A stretch of 64,000 nt of DNA from UMGS1279 sp045536815 (GTDB lineage: Bacteria; Bacillota; Clostridia; Oscillospirales; Acutalibacteraceae), in contig JAZSOH010000029.1 of assembly GCA_045536815.1 (NCBI GenBank), positions 25,059 through 89,058 of the forward strand. Reading direction: 5' to 3'. The position numbers and the translations under genes were made by a program. The notes under the pieces were generated by a model. It saw only the letters and a list, made by a program, of their open reading frames with translations. It ran no database searches and was not told the DNA's origin. Below are positions 18,378 through 27,320 of the stretch, piece after piece (position 1 is the first letter of the stretch; every line of letters starts with the position of its first letter).

Positions 18378-19319
18378 ATGTCTGATGTTAAAAAGATTGC
18401 TACCAGAGAGAGCTATGGTAATGCCTTAGTTGAGCTTGGTAAAAAATATGATGATTTTATTGTTTTAGATGCCGACCTTGCTGCCGCCACAAAAACAGGA
18501 ACCTTTAAAAAGGCTTTCCCCGAAAGGCACTATGACTGTGGTATTGCCGAACAAAATATGGTATCTATTGCTGCAGGTGTTGCTGCAACAGGCAAAAAGG
18601 TTTTCGCAAGTACTTTTGCTATGTTTGCCGCAGGTAGAGCATATGAACAGGTTAGAAACTCTATCGGTTATCCTCACCTTAACGTTGTAATCGCCGCAAC
18701 ACACGCAGGTATTTCTGTAGGTGAAGACGGTGCTACCCATCAGTGTAATGAGGATATCGCTTTAATGCGTACAATTCCCGGTATGGTTGTTTTAAGCCCT
18801 TCAGATGATACTGAGTCTAAACTCGCTCTTGAAGCCGCTTATAAGCACGATGGCCCTGTATATATTCGCTTTGGCAGACTTGCAGTTCCTGTTATTTTCG
18901 GCGATGACTACAAGTTTGAAATTGGTAAGGGTGTAACTCTTAAGGAAGGTAACGATATAACTGTTATTGCTACTGGCCTTATGGTTACCGAGGCTCTTAA
19001 GGCATGGGAAATTTTAAATGAAAAGGGTATTAGCGTTCGCCTTATCAATATGCCAACCATTAAGCCTTTAGATGAAGAAATTGTTATTAAGGCCGCTAAA
19101 GAAACAGGTAGAATTGTTACTGTTGAAGAGCATACCGTTATCGGTGGCTTGGGTTCTGCAGTTTGCGACGTTGTTGCTGAAAACTGTCCCGTTCCTGTAA
19201 CAAAAATAGGTATAAACGATGTATTTGGTAAATCAGGCCCTGCCGCTAAACTTTTAGAGGAATTTGGTCTTTCGGCAGATAACATTGTAAATACAGTTCT
19301 TAAAGCACTAAACAAATAA
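18378..19319 (+). CDS. Transketolase, C-terminal subunit
   Basis: A 313-residue partner of the previous gene, holding the pyrimidine-binding and C-terminal domains. DADLAAATKTGTF, the catalytic-site GIAEQNMVSIAAG with the cofactor-activating Glu, and THAGISVGEDGATHQ are visible, and VEEHTVIGGLGSAV marks the C-terminal domain. The pair would convert xylulose 5-phosphate and acceptor sugars, and joins ribulose-phosphate 3-epimerase (58140-58787) in the same pathway. GGGGAGG precedes the ATG. A strong terminator ends the unit. Confidence 0.93.
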   Translation: MSDVKKIATRESYGNALVELGKKYDDFIVLDADLAAATKTGTFKKAFPERHYDCGIAEQNMVSIAAGVAATGKKVFASTFAMFAAGRAYEQVRNSIGYPHLNVVIAATHAGISVGEDGATHQCNEDIALMRTIPGMVVLSPSDDTESKLALEAAYKHDGPVYIRFGRLAVPVIFGDDYKFEIGKGVTLKEGNDITVIATGLMVTEALKAWEILNEKGISVRLINMPTIKPLDEEIVIKAAKETGRIVTVEEHTVIGGLGSAVCDVVAENCPVPVTKIGINDVFGKSGPAAKLLEEFGLSADNIVNTVLKALNK

Positions 19320-19347
19320 ATTATTTCCTTAATAAAAAATATATAAG

Positions 19348-19380
19348 AAAACGACCTGAAGTTACAGGTCGTTTTTGTTT
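19348..19380 (+). terminator. Intrinsic terminator after the transketolase pair
   Basis: The stem AAAACGACCTG (19348-19358) pairs with 19365-19375 around a 6-base loop and is followed by a T-rich run. Confidence 0.9.
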
Positions 19381-19383
19381 TGT

Positions 19384-19418
19384 AAAAAATAAAACACCCC
19401 AAGTTTTATTGGGGTGTT
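19384..19418 (-). terminator. Intrinsic terminator after secDF (minus strand)
   Basis: Read on the minus strand, a stem of AACACCCCAA and its complement (19393-19402 with 19409-19418) is followed by TTTTATTTTTT, 11 bases after the secF stop. It converges with the transketolase terminator. Confidence 0.85.
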
Positions 19419-19428
19419 CATTACTAAA

Positions 19429-20358
19429 TTATTTTGCTTTTTTAAGTTCTTTGCGGTTTTGGAATGAGTACCAAAGGGGACAGGATAATGTAATGGTTGA
19501 AACCGAACCCGAAATAATACCGAACGCCATAGGAATTGCAAAGCTTCTAAGTGTTGTAAGTCCGTTGATTTCGGCAACAATAATAACCATTAAAATTGCA
19601 GCAAGTGTAGCTACAGAGGTTTTAATTGTTCTGCCAAGGGTTTGGTTAATACTGTTATTAACTCTGTCTCTAAAGCTCATATGGGGGTACATTTTAGTGT
19701 TTTCTCTAAGCCTGTCGTAGATAACAATTGTGTCATTAAGAGAGTAACCAAGAATTGTCAAGATAACAGACATAAAGTTTGAATCGATTTCTAGTCTGAG
19801 GAAGATGCTTGAACAAAAAGCAATCAAGCAGTCTAGAAGAAGTGCAAACAGTGCAAACATACCCGCAGAAACGCCGCCGATTTTTCTAAAACGAACACCA
19901 ACATAGATTACAACTAAAATAGCTGCGATTAAAACTGCAACAAAGCATTTAAGGAAGAAGGTACTTGCGACTGTTGGGCTAACCGAGTTAGAGTCGCCAA
20001 TTTCGATTTTGTTATCTTTAAACTCTTTTTTAAGAGCCTCTAACATTTTTGCTTGTAAATCAGCCGAAACCGATTCATCTGCAACAAGGCTTACAACAAG
20101 ATTCTTACTGTCTGTGTTGTAACCTGCGCTTTCGGTTACGGAAACATCTTTATCAAGAGTTTTGGTAATAACGCTTTCTGCTTTATTTAAATCAATTTCA
20201 CCGGTGAAGGAGTAGCTAAACATTGTACCGCCCTTAAAGTCAATACTAAGATTAGCACCAAAAATAGCAAAAACAACTGCGCCAACCAAAATTATTGCAA
20301 TGTATGCAATGAGGAAATATTTGCGGTTTTTGATAAAGTCAAAGTTCTTATTTTGCAT
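19429..20358 (-). CDS. secF: Protein translocase subunit SecF
   Basis: A 309-residue membrane protein that with SecD uses the proton gradient to help SecYEG release exported proteins. It has six membrane helices, the conserved ANLSIDFKGGT just after helix 1, a periplasmic-side domain, and the SecF signature LGYSLNDTIVIYDRLREN. I chose ATG 20358, preceded by GGAGGTG and overlapping the secD end by 11 bases, over longer in-frame starts lying inside secD. SecD and SecF are separate here, unlike the fused Bacillus SecDF. Confidence 0.95.
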   Translation of the reverse strand: MQNKNFDFIKNRKYFLIAYIAIILVGAVVFAIFGANLSIDFKGGTMFSYSFTGEIDLNKAESVITKTLDKDVSVTESAGYNTDSKNLVVSLVADESVSADLQAKMLEALKKEFKDNKIEIGDSNSVSPTVASTFFLKCFVAVLIAAILVVIYVGVRFRKIGGVSAGMFALFALLLDCLIAFCSSIFLRLEIDSNFMSVILTILGYSLNDTIVIYDRLRENTKMYPHMSFRDRVNNSINQTLGRTIKTSVATLAAILMVIIVAEINGLTTLRSFAIPMAFGIISGSVSTITLSCPLWYSFQNRKELKKAK

Positions 20359-21733
20359 TTTTAGCACCTCCATATAACCAAGGCTTACGTAAGAACTTAA
20401 AGCGAGATACGCTCTTAAGCATTGCCTTAGAACAGTAAACACCCATAATCATATTAAAGATAACACCAACAAGGAGGGTATAACCGAAGGAGTAAACCGA
20501 GCCGGTTACCGATGAACCGAAGAAGGACATAATGGGTGAGAAGAGTTTACCCATTATTGTATCGGAGGTACCAAAAGCACCCATTAAAACTGCAGATACG
20601 ATGAAAACTGTAACGTTACCATCTAAAACTGCATTAAAGCTGTTTTCAAAACCTGCTTCAATAGCGCCATCAATTGTTTTGCCTTTTGCAAATTCTTCTT
20701 TAATACGTTCAGAAGCAATTACGTTGGCGTCAACACCCATACCGATTGAAAGGATAATACCTGCGATACCGGGGATTGTGAGTGTAACTCCGTTAATTCC
20801 CGGTAAGAAGCCCGAAGAAGCGGCTATCATACCTGTTACTTGTCCTAAAAGGGCAATAGAAGTGATAAGGCCTGGGAGACGGAACATTGCGATCATAATA
20901 ATGCAAATTGCTACGAAAGCAATAACACCGGCAATAGTCATAACATTAAGTGCCTGAGTTCCTAAAGTAGGGCTTATGATTTGAAGCTTAGAATCATCAA
21001 CAGTAAGGGCAAAGGGGAGAGAACCCGCATTGATTTTATCGGCAAGTTCTTTTGAAGAATCAGCATCGAAGTTGCCTGTGATGATAGCCTCGCCGTTTGA
21101 GATAGTCTCATTAACAGTAGGAGCTGAAATCATTTGGTCGTCCATCCAAATGGAAATAACTTGTCCTTTAAGCCTTGTAGTAGCTTCAGCAAATTTGCTT
21201 GTGCCATCTTTTGTGAGTTTAAGAGCAACGTAGTAGCTGTTCTCGGTATCAAACTGTGCGGAAGCCGATTCAATATGCGCAGCACCCTGAAGAATAACCT
21301 TTTTGTTTTCTTCGCCCTCGCAGAATTTCAAAACGGCTGTTTCGCCAAGTTCGGCAATTGCTGTAGTTGGGTCAAAATCGGTTTCGCCCGATTTCCAAGG
21401 GAAGCGAACAACAACCTGTTTGTTTTTAACGTCGGTTCTTACTTCGCTTTCGGTAATGCCAAGATTAACAAGCCTGGTTTCTATAATCTCTTTAGCCGAG
21501 TCCATATCGGCGGTAGAAACCGAACCTGTTTTAATGTCTGGCATAAATATTGCTTCAACACCGCCGCTAATATCAATACCCCAACGGATATCATTAGCTC
21601 CTTTAAAATAAACCTTTCTGGTATCGCCATAATAACTGTCAACACCAAAAAAAGCAGCGTATGTAGCAAGGAATATTAAAACTACAATTATAAAAAATGT
21701 AATTTTTTTAGCAGTCTTACGCTTACTTTTCAT
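20348..21733 (-). CDS. secD: Protein translocase subunit SecD
   Basis: A 461-residue partner of SecF. It has an N-terminal helix (about residues 11-30), IRWGIDISGGVEA near the start of the extracytoplasmic domain, and the C-terminal five-helix bundle with the RND-type motif GMGVDANVIASERIKEE, where the charged residues serve proton movement. The extracytoplasmic region is shorter than in E. coli, as usual in Firmicutes. A perfect SigA promoter lies upstream on the minus strand and GGAGG precedes the ATG. Confidence 0.96.
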   Translation of the reverse strand: MKSKRKTAKKITFFIIVVLIFLATYAAFFGVDSYYGDTRKVYFKGANDIRWGIDISGGVEAIFMPDIKTGSVSTADMDSAKEIIETRLVNLGITESEVRTDVKNKQVVVRFPWKSGETDFDPTTAIAELGETAVLKFCEGEENKKVILQGAAHIESASAQFDTENSYYVALKLTKDGTSKFAEATTRLKGQVISIWMDDQMISAPTVNETISNGEAIITGNFDADSSKELADKINAGSLPFALTVDDSKLQIISPTLGTQALNVMTIAGVIAFVAICIIMIAMFRLPGLITSIALLGQVTGMIAASSGFLPGINGVTLTIPGIAGIILSIGMGVDANVIASERIKEEFAKGKTIDGAIEAGFENSFNAVLDGNVTVFIVSAVLMGAFGTSDTIMGKLFSPIMSFFGSSVTGSVYSFGYTLLVGVIFNMIMGVYCSKAMLKSVSRFKFLRKPWLYGGAKNAK

Positions 21734-21783
21734 TTATAATTCCTCCTTAAACTTTGGTGAAAGTTAATTCATATAACAAATCT

Positions 21784-21812
21784 ATTATATATTTTTTTAA
21801 GTCTAATGTCAA
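21784..21812 (-). promoter_or_regulatory. SigA promoter of secDF
   Basis: On the minus strand, TTGACA (21812-21807), a 17-base spacer, and TATAAT (21789-21784): a consensus match in both hexamers, about 50 bases before the secD ATG. Confidence 0.85.
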
Positions 21813-21827
21813 TTAAAATAGATAACT

Positions 21828-23099
21828 TTAATTATCTAGCATTTTTTCTAAGGTTGCATATTTAACTGAAATTGTAAGCAACTTAGAAGCAAGGTCTAAC
21901 TCAGAAACAGATGGGTAAGATGGCGCAATGCGAAGATTTTTATCTTCAGGGTCGTTACCGTAGGGATATGTAGCGCCTGCACCCGTCATAACAAGACCAG
22001 CCTCTTTACAAAGCGTATGAACTCTTTTGGCTAAACCTTTTTGTAAATCAAGGCTTATAAAATATCCGCCGCTTGGCTTAGTCCATTTTGCAATATCTAA
22101 ACCGCCGAGATTATCTTCTAAATTTTTAAGAACTATATCAAATTTAGGTGCAAGAATTTCGGCATGTTTTTTCATATGCTCTTTTATAGAATTAGCTGTA
22201 GGGAAGGTTTTAAGGTGACGCAACTGATTAATTTTATCGGGGCCGATAGTTTGAAAGCCCATGCGCTTTTTAATCCTTAAAATATCTTCCGGACCAGCCG
22301 CTTGGGCAGCAACACCGGCGCCGGGGAAGGTGATTTTAGAAGTAGATGTAAACTGAATAACCAAGTTTTCATTCGAGTTTTTAACACATTCGTCATAAAT
22401 GCTTAAAAGCTTTGTATCTTCACCAAAACAGTGAACGGCATAAGCATTATCCCAAAAAACCCTAAAATCTTTTGCGGCAGGCTTTAAAGCCGCAATTTTT
22501 TTAACAGTTTCATCTGAGTAAACAACACCTAAAGGATTAGAATATTTGGGAACACACCACATACCCTTAAAACTTGGGTCTTTAACAAGCTCATAAACCT
22601 TGTCCATATCAGGACCGTCTTCGTTATAGTCAACGGTTACCATTTCAATTCCAAAATGCTCACAAATAGCGAAATGTCGGTCGTATCCGGGGGCAGGACA
22701 AATGAATTTGATTTTTTCTTGCTTTGCCCAAGGTGTATCGCCAAAACCGTGAGTCATACCTTCAGCAATTGTATCAAACATCATATTAAGTGAAGAGTTA
22801 CCGCCAACAATAACAAGTTCTTTCGGAACGCCTAGAATTTCACCGAAAATTTCTTTAAGTTCCAATATTCCGTCAAGGCCGCCGTAGTTTCTACAGTCGG
22901 TGCCGTCGAGAGAAATATATTCGTAAGTGTTAGTGCCCAGCGCCCCAAAAATCTCATGGCTTATGTCAAGCTGCTCGGGACCGGGTTTTCCACGAGACAT
23001 ATCAAGCTTTATTCCTTGAGATTTAAATGATTCATATTCATTTTTAACGAGATTAAACTCGCTTATAAGCTTTTCTTTGCTAAGGGAATTATAGTACAT
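21828..23099 (-). CDS. PLP-dependent aminotransferase, class I (putative aspartate-type)
   Basis: A 423-residue fold-type I aminotransferase. MSRGKPGP, RNYGGLDGILELK, the phosphate-site VGGNSSLNMMFD, PAPGYDRHF, the pyridine-N ligand Asp217 in WDNAYAVH and the PLP lysine K255 in TSTSKITFPGAG are visible; the substrate-carboxylate arginine is in LRIAPSYPS. The pattern fits the PF12897-type group whose members are annotated as aspartate or general aminotransferases. The true substrate cannot be read. It is monocistronic with its own promoter and a GGAGG site. Confidence 0.85.
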   Translation of the reverse strand: MYYNSLSKEKLISEFNLVKNEYESFKSQGIKLDMSRGKPGPEQLDISHEIFGALGTNTYEYISLDGTDCRNYGGLDGILELKEIFGEILGVPKELVIVGGNSSLNMMFDTIAEGMTHGFGDTPWAKQEKIKFICPAPGYDRHFAICEHFGIEMVTVDYNEDGPDMDKVYELVKDPSFKGMWCVPKYSNPLGVVYSDETVKKIAALKPAAKDFRVFWDNAYAVHCFGEDTKLLSIYDECVKNSNENLVIQFTSTSKITFPGAGVAAQAAGPEDILRIKKRMGFQTIGPDKINQLRHLKTFPTANSIKEHMKKHAEILAPKFDIVLKNLEDNLGGLDIAKWTKPSGGYFISLDLQKGLAKRVHTLCKEAGLVMTGAGATYPYGNDPEDKNLRIAPSYPSVSELDLASKLLTISVKYATLEKMLDN

Positions 23100-23148
23100 T
23101 AGTTTAAGTCCTCCAAAGGTATAAATACCATCGTAAAATAACTATATA

Positions 23149-23177
23149 ATTATATATTATTTTATAGATTTTTTCAA
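23149..23177 (-). promoter_or_regulatory. SigA promoter of the aminotransferase gene
   Basis: On the minus strand, TTGAAA (23177-23172), a 17-base spacer and TATAAT (23154-23149), about 50 bases before the ATG. Confidence 0.75.
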
Positions 23178-23195
23178 GTATAAATTGATATATTT

Positions 23196-24248
23196 CTACT
23201 GTTTTATGTAAATTATGAAAATAACTGCCAAAACTAACAAAAAAAGCGAGGAAATGTTCAAATTAAAACCTGTAAAAATTGTAGTTACACCATTAGAAAA
23301 GGTTTCTGCAACGCTAGGGAACAGTTTAATAATAAAAAAAGTTATTGAAGATGACATTATTCCGTGAAGGCTTTTTGCTGCCAAAAGCTTTAATAGCGAA
23401 ATTTTTAAATTTTTTGCGGCAGATATGATTTGACAAATTGCAGACATTCCTCCAAAGGAGAGCAAAAAAGAATAAAAGAATATTGGTACAGAGAGCTTAG
23501 GGGCTTTTACTACGGCAATAGAAATTTCCAGCAAAAGCTCACTGAGGAATTTTAATATGTAAACACCTTTAAAAGAAAGAATTATTTCACAAATTCCAGA
23601 AAACAAAACAATCCAACCACAAACATTTAAAAAGATTTTGCAGGTACTTTCAACGCTTAAAACAAATGCATCGGTAAGAGAGGAATTTTCATAGCTAACA
23701 TTAACAGGCATAAAAGTATTTTTATCTTTACTAAATTGAAACAATAAAAAAAGGAAAGTTGTAATTATATTAGAAATAAAAAATATTATTCCAAAGTATA
23801 TGTTATTTAGTAAAAGGCTACCAACCGTGTAAATGACAAACGAAGGTGCGGGATTTATGGAGCAATATAATAATTTTTCGGCTCTGCTGCGGCTGATTTT
23901 TTCGTCACTATATAGTTCGTTTATTAACTTTGCTCCGATAAAATATCCGCCAAAAAGAGAAATGAAGAATATAGAAAATTCAGTTCCGCTTAGACCAAAA
24001 AGCTTATTTGTTATACCTGTAATTTTTTCGCCGAAATAAAAAATAAATCCACTTTTTAGCGCAAAAATTGAAATTACGCTAAATAAAAATAGGGATGGGA
24101 TTATAACACTTGTAGTAAGTGCAAGCCCGTTTTTCACACCTGTTGCTACAGCATTACCTTTTAAGATTACTATAATTCCAACCATAAAAAACAGTACGAG
24201 TAATAACGAATTTTTAATTAGTTTTTTACTTTTAAGCGTAGGTATCAC
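23196..24248 (-). CDS. ylbJ: YlbJ-like sporulation integral membrane protein
   Basis: A 350-residue protein of about eight membrane helices. It has the nucleoside-recognition-like pattern of the YlbJ family: GLALTTSVIIPSLFLF, GGYFIGAKLI, YCSINPAPSFVIYTVG and a C-terminal half with SFGGMSAICQI. In Bacillus ylbJ is expressed in the mother cell and is needed for heat-resistant spores. The start is uncertain: GTG 24248 has AAAGG too close to it. It is divergent from yqfC-yqfD, another mother-cell pair, with only 68 bases between them. Confidence 0.8.
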   Translation of the reverse strand: MIPTLKSKKLIKNSLLLVLFFMVGIIVILKGNAVATGVKNGLALTTSVIIPSLFLFSVISIFALKSGFIFYFGEKITGITNKLFGLSGTEFSIFFISLFGGYFIGAKLINELYSDEKISRSRAEKLLYCSINPAPSFVIYTVGSLLLNNIYFGIIFFISNIITTFLFLLFQFSKDKNTFMPVNVSYENSSLTDAFVLSVESTCKIFLNVCGWIVLFSGICEIILSFKGVYILKFLSELLLEISIAVVKAPKLSVPIFFYSFLLSFGGMSAICQIISAAKNLKISLLKLLAAKSLHGIMSSSITFFIIKLFPSVAETFSNGVTTIFTGFNLNISSLFLLVLAVIFIIYIKQ

Positions 24249-24255
24249 CCTTTGT

Positions 24256-24284
24256 GAATTATTTTATATTAAATTACATATTTT
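24256..24284 (+). promoter_or_regulatory. Possible SigE-like promoter for yqfC-yqfD
   Basis: GAATTATT at 24256-24263, a 13-base spacer and CATATTTT at 24277-24284 loosely match the SigE -35 and -10 patterns. The region is AT-rich, so chance is likely; the main support is that both flanking genes are mother-cell sporulation genes. Confidence 0.25.
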
Positions 24285-24316
24285 TATATAAATTATATTT
24301 TAAAAGTGGTGGTTAA

Positions 24317-24604
24317 ATGTCAAAGAAAATTAGACTTAATAAAAGGAATTTTAAAAAAATTACCGAAGAGCTTGAAGGGACTTTTGAGCCGTTTAAAAAG
24401 GTTGGAAATATAACAATTTACGATAATAATAAAATTTTTATTGATGGTTGTTATGGAATAATAGAAATAACAGATGATAATTTAAAAGTAAGCATTGGTA
24501 AAAAATCGGTCAAAATAAATGGAAGCAATTTTAATATTAAGGATTACACCGACAAATCAATAACTGTTTGCGGAGATATTGAAAGCCTATTTTTTATGGA
24601 TTGA
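24317..24604 (+). CDS. yqfC: Sporulation protein YqfC (YabP/YqfC family)
   Basis: A 95-residue protein made mainly of beta strands, with the family pattern of ITIYDNNKIFIDGCYGIIEI followed by LKVSIGKKSVKINGSNF and a late GDI. The YabP/YqfC family is found only in spore formers, and yqfC is SigE-dependent in Bacillus. It overlaps the start region of yqfD, the same pairing as in Bacillus. AAAGTGGTGG precedes the ATG. Confidence 0.9.
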   Translation: MSKKIRLNKRNFKKITEELEGTFEPFKKVGNITIYDNNKIFIDGCYGIIEITDDNLKVSIGKKSVKINGSNFNIKDYTDKSITVCGDIESLFFMD

Positions 24605-24612
24605 GGGAGACT

Positions 24613-25791
24613 ATGCTAATACTTTTATATAGATTTTTAAATGGATATTTGCATCTTAGAGTTCGAACAAAACATCCTGAAAAATTTCTTAATTTATGTT
24701 TTGCGAATGGAATTTCGATTTATAAATCAACCTTTAAAAAAAGTGATTTATATTTAAAAACAAGTATTACTTCTTTTAGAAAAATACGAAAAATCAAACC
24801 TAGGTTCAAGGGAAAGGTGCATATTGTTAAAAAAGTAGGTCTACCGTTTTTTATAAGTAAAAACAAAGGACGATACGGTTTCGCCGCAGGAATGGTTTTA
24901 TTCTTTATGTTTTTGTTTATAATGTCAAGATTTGTTTGGAACGTTGAGGTAGTGGGAGCAAATGCGGAAAATACAGTAAAAACTAAAATAGCTCTTAATG
25001 ATATTGGCATAAGGAACGGTGTTTTGAGCGAAAAAATTGATGTTAAAAGCCTTAGAAACGAGCTTCTTTTAAAGGTCAGTGAGCTTTCTTGGGCGGCAAT
25101 AAATATTGAGGGGTGTGAGGTTACGGTTAATGTTACTCAAACAGAAAAAAAGGATGAAATTTCTAACGAACCTTCTAACCTTGTTTCAATGTACGATGGG
25201 GTTATAGTTAGCGTTGAGGCAACTAAGGGTAGCGCGGCGGTAACTGTCGGCGAAGCGGTTAGAAAGGGAGATTTACTTATTTCAGGAGTGCTGGAATATA
25301 GCGATTTATATACTGAGCTTGTCAGGGCAAAAGGGAGGGTTATGGCCGAAATAACCGAAACAATCAAGGTTTCTCAACCGCTTAAGATAACCGAAAAGGT
25401 TAAAACGGGTTATGAGAAAAAGCTTTCAGTAATAGATTTCTTTGGCATTAAAATACCACTTTTTATTGGTGGAGTTAATGGTAATTTTAAAGTATCACAG
25501 ACTAAAATTCCTATTAAACTATTTTGTAAGACGCTGCCAATAGAATTTATAACAAATAAGTTTTCTTTTTATGAGGAAAAAGAGGTTTATTTTTCTAAAG
25601 CGAATGCCTCAATCTTAGCAAGAAAAAAATTAGACGAAAAGGTTAAAAAATTTGTTGGTGACGGCAAAATATTAGATATTAAAATTTCTGAAAATATAGC
25701 GCAAGATAATTTAGAAATTGTTGCAAAAATCAGGTGCGAAAAAAACATAGTTTTGGAAGAAAAAATAGTTTTAAGTACTAGTAATCAGTAG
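24613..25791 (+). CDS. yqfD: Sporulation protein YqfD
   Basis: A 392-residue sporulation membrane protein. It has the N-terminal pattern RFLNGYLHLRV and PEKFLNLC, a membrane helix (about residues 91-108), WNVEVVGA just after it, and a C-terminal extracytoplasmic domain with YDGVIVSVEATKGSAAV and VRKGDLLISG. In Bacillus it is in the SigE regulon and partners YqfC in spore coat or cortex assembly; the exact function is unknown. I chose ATG 24613 with GAGGGAG upstream, rather than TTG 24601 which overlaps the yqfC stop. Confidence 0.9.
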   Translation: MLILLYRFLNGYLHLRVRTKHPEKFLNLCFANGISIYKSTFKKSDLYLKTSITSFRKIRKIKPRFKGKVHIVKKVGLPFFISKNKGRYGFAAGMVLFFMFLFIMSRFVWNVEVVGANAENTVKTKIALNDIGIRNGVLSEKIDVKSLRNELLLKVSELSWAAINIEGCEVTVNVTQTEKKDEISNEPSNLVSMYDGVIVSVEATKGSAAVTVGEAVRKGDLLISGVLEYSDLYTELVRAKGRVMAEITETIKVSQPLKITEKVKTGYEKKLSVIDFFGIKIPLFIGGVNGNFKVSQTKIPIKLFCKTLPIEFITNKFSFYEEKEVYFSKANASILARKKLDEKVKKFVGDGKILDIKISENIAQDNLEIVAKIRCEKNIVLEEKIVLSTSNQ

Positions 25792-25798
25792 AAAAATG

Positions 25799-25807
25799 TG
25801 GTATAAT
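25799..25807 (+). promoter_or_regulatory. Extended -10 promoter upstream of phoH
   Basis: TGG immediately followed by TATAAT (25802-25807) fits the TGnTATAAT extended -10 form; no convincing -35 is present. It lies 30 bases before the phoH GTG and just after the yqfD stop, so housekeeping genes could be transcribed separately from the sporulation pair. Confidence 0.5.
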
Positions 25808-25836
25808 GTTACAAAATAATTGTTGGAGGAAAACTT

Positions 25837-26802
25837 GTGTTCGAGCAGACTGTAAATATTGATAGAATTGAATATATTGTCAGCATTTTTGGCAGTTTTG
25901 ATGAGAATATAAGGCAAATTGAAAAAGAGTTTAGTGTTTCGGTTACAACCCATTCAAGCGAGATAAAAATTAAGGGCGAACCCGAAAACGTATTACTTGC
26001 AATTAGGTGCATTGAGGGCCTAATTAAGCTTATTGAAAAAGGGGAAGCAATAAACGACCAAAATCTCGGCTACGTCATTTCACTTGTACGCGAAAATAAC
26101 GAAGAAAAGCTTAGCCTTATTGCCGACTCAAATGTTATTTGCATTACCTCAAAGGGCCGTCCAGTTAAGCCGAAAACTTTAGGTCAAAAGAAGTATATTG
26201 ATGCGATATTAAATAATACAATAACGGTTGGTGTAGGCCCTGCGGGTACGGGTAAAACCTATTTGGCAGTCGCTCTCGCAGTTAAGGCATTTAGAAACAA
26301 AGAGGTTAGCCGAATTGTTTTGACACGACCTGCTGTAGAGGCAGGTGAAAAGTTAGGTTTTTTGCCCGGCGACTTGCAGCAGAAGGTTGACCCTTATTTA
26401 AGGCCTCTTTATGATGCTCTGTTTGATATGCTTGGCGCCGAAGCCTTTGCAAGATATCAAGAAAGAGGGGATATTGAGGTGGCCCCACTTGCTTATATGC
26501 GCGGACGTACACTCGACGATAGCTTCATTATTTTAGATGAGGCACAAAATACAACGCCTGAGCAGATGAAGATGTTTCTGACTCGTTTAGGGTTTAATTC
26601 TAAAGCAGTTGTTACGGGAGATGTAACACAGGTTGACCTGCCGGATGGCAAACGTTCAGGTCTAAAAGATATTATGTCAATTTTAAAGGGAATTGAAGAT
26701 ATATCGATTATTAAGCTTTCCGGTAAGGATGTTGTTAGGCATAAGCTTGTTATGGAAATCATCAAAGCTTATGAGAGGCATGAAGAACGAGGGAGGAAGT
26801 AA
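25837..26802 (+). CDS. PhoH-like ATPase
   Basis: A 321-residue P-loop protein of the PhoH/YbeZ family. A KH-like N-terminal part (about residues 1-100) precedes Walker A GPAGTGKTYLA and Walker B SFIILDEAQNTTPEQMK, with conserved LTRPAVEAGEKLGFLPGD between them. The family is tied to RNA metabolism through the adjacent ybeY. It starts at GTG 25837 with GGAGGA upstream; ybeY begins 1 base after its stop. Confidence 0.93.
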   Translation: MFEQTVNIDRIEYIVSIFGSFDENIRQIEKEFSVSVTTHSSEIKIKGEPENVLLAIRCIEGLIKLIEKGEAINDQNLGYVISLVRENNEEKLSLIADSNVICITSKGRPVKPKTLGQKKYIDAILNNTITVGVGPAGTGKTYLAVALAVKAFRNKEVSRIVLTRPAVEAGEKLGFLPGDLQQKVDPYLRPLYDALFDMLGAEAFARYQERGDIEVAPLAYMRGRTLDDSFIILDEAQNTTPEQMKMFLTRLGFNSKAVVTGDVTQVDLPDGKRSGLKDIMSILKGIEDISIIKLSGKDVVRHKLVMEIIKAYERHEERGRK

Positions 26803-26803
26803 A

Positions 26804-27304
26804 TTGGTTAAAACAAAGGTAGTGATTACAGACAAACAAAAAAAATTGAAGTTGCCATCAGGCTTAAGACTACTTATTCGCCGTGCTTGTAATGCAGTAT
26901 TGGCTACTGAAAATTTTATTGACCCTGCAGAAATTTATGTTACTTTAGTAACCGATGAAGAAATAAAAATGCTTAACGCTACGCACCGAAATATTGATAA
27001 AGCTACCGATGTTTTATCTTTCCCGCTTGGCGAAAACGGTGTTTATGATACAAATCCTGAAAATGGTGCAAAAATGCTTGGTGACATCGTTATTTCGGTT
27101 GACCATGCATATATACAGGCTGAAAATTACGGTCATTCCATTCAAAGAGAGTTCGCATTTTTAACAGTTCACTCGATGCTTCATTTACTTGGCTATGACC
27201 ATGTAAACGGTGGTCTGGAAGAAATGAAAATGCGCGAAAAGGAAGAATATATCTTAGCAAGACTTGGCGTTTTGCGAGATACAGACGATACATATGAAGA
27301 ATAA
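26804..27304 (+). CDS. ybeY: Endoribonuclease YbeY
   Basis: A 166-residue metalloenzyme used in 16S rRNA 3'-end maturation and ribosome quality control. The zinc motif is HSMLHLLGYDH (H-x3-H-x5-H), preceded by TDVLSFPLGE and LGDIVIS. I chose TTG 26804 because GGGAGG sits 7 to 12 bases upstream; a longer in-frame start at 26693 lies inside phoH and is not credible. It is coupled to phoH and followed by era, the usual group. Confidence 0.93.
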   Translation: MVKTKVVITDKQKKLKLPSGLRLLIRRACNAVLATENFIDPAEIYVTLVTDEEIKMLNATHRNIDKATDVLSFPLGENGVYDTNPENGAKMLGDIVISVDHAYIQAENYGHSIQREFAFLTVHSMLHLLGYDHVNGGLEEMKMREKEEYILARLGVLRDTDDTYEE

Positions 27305-27320
27305 TTTGGAGGAAAAAGGT

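Noticed and set aside
20532..20957. 141-codon plus-strand frame opposite secD
   Set aside because: It is antisense to SecD membrane helices and is proline-, serine- and isoleucine-rich as expected of a shadow frame.
26693..26803. Longer N-terminus for YbeY starting inside phoH
   Set aside because: TTG 26804 has a well-placed GGGAGG site, and the extra residues are out-of-frame phoH sequence.
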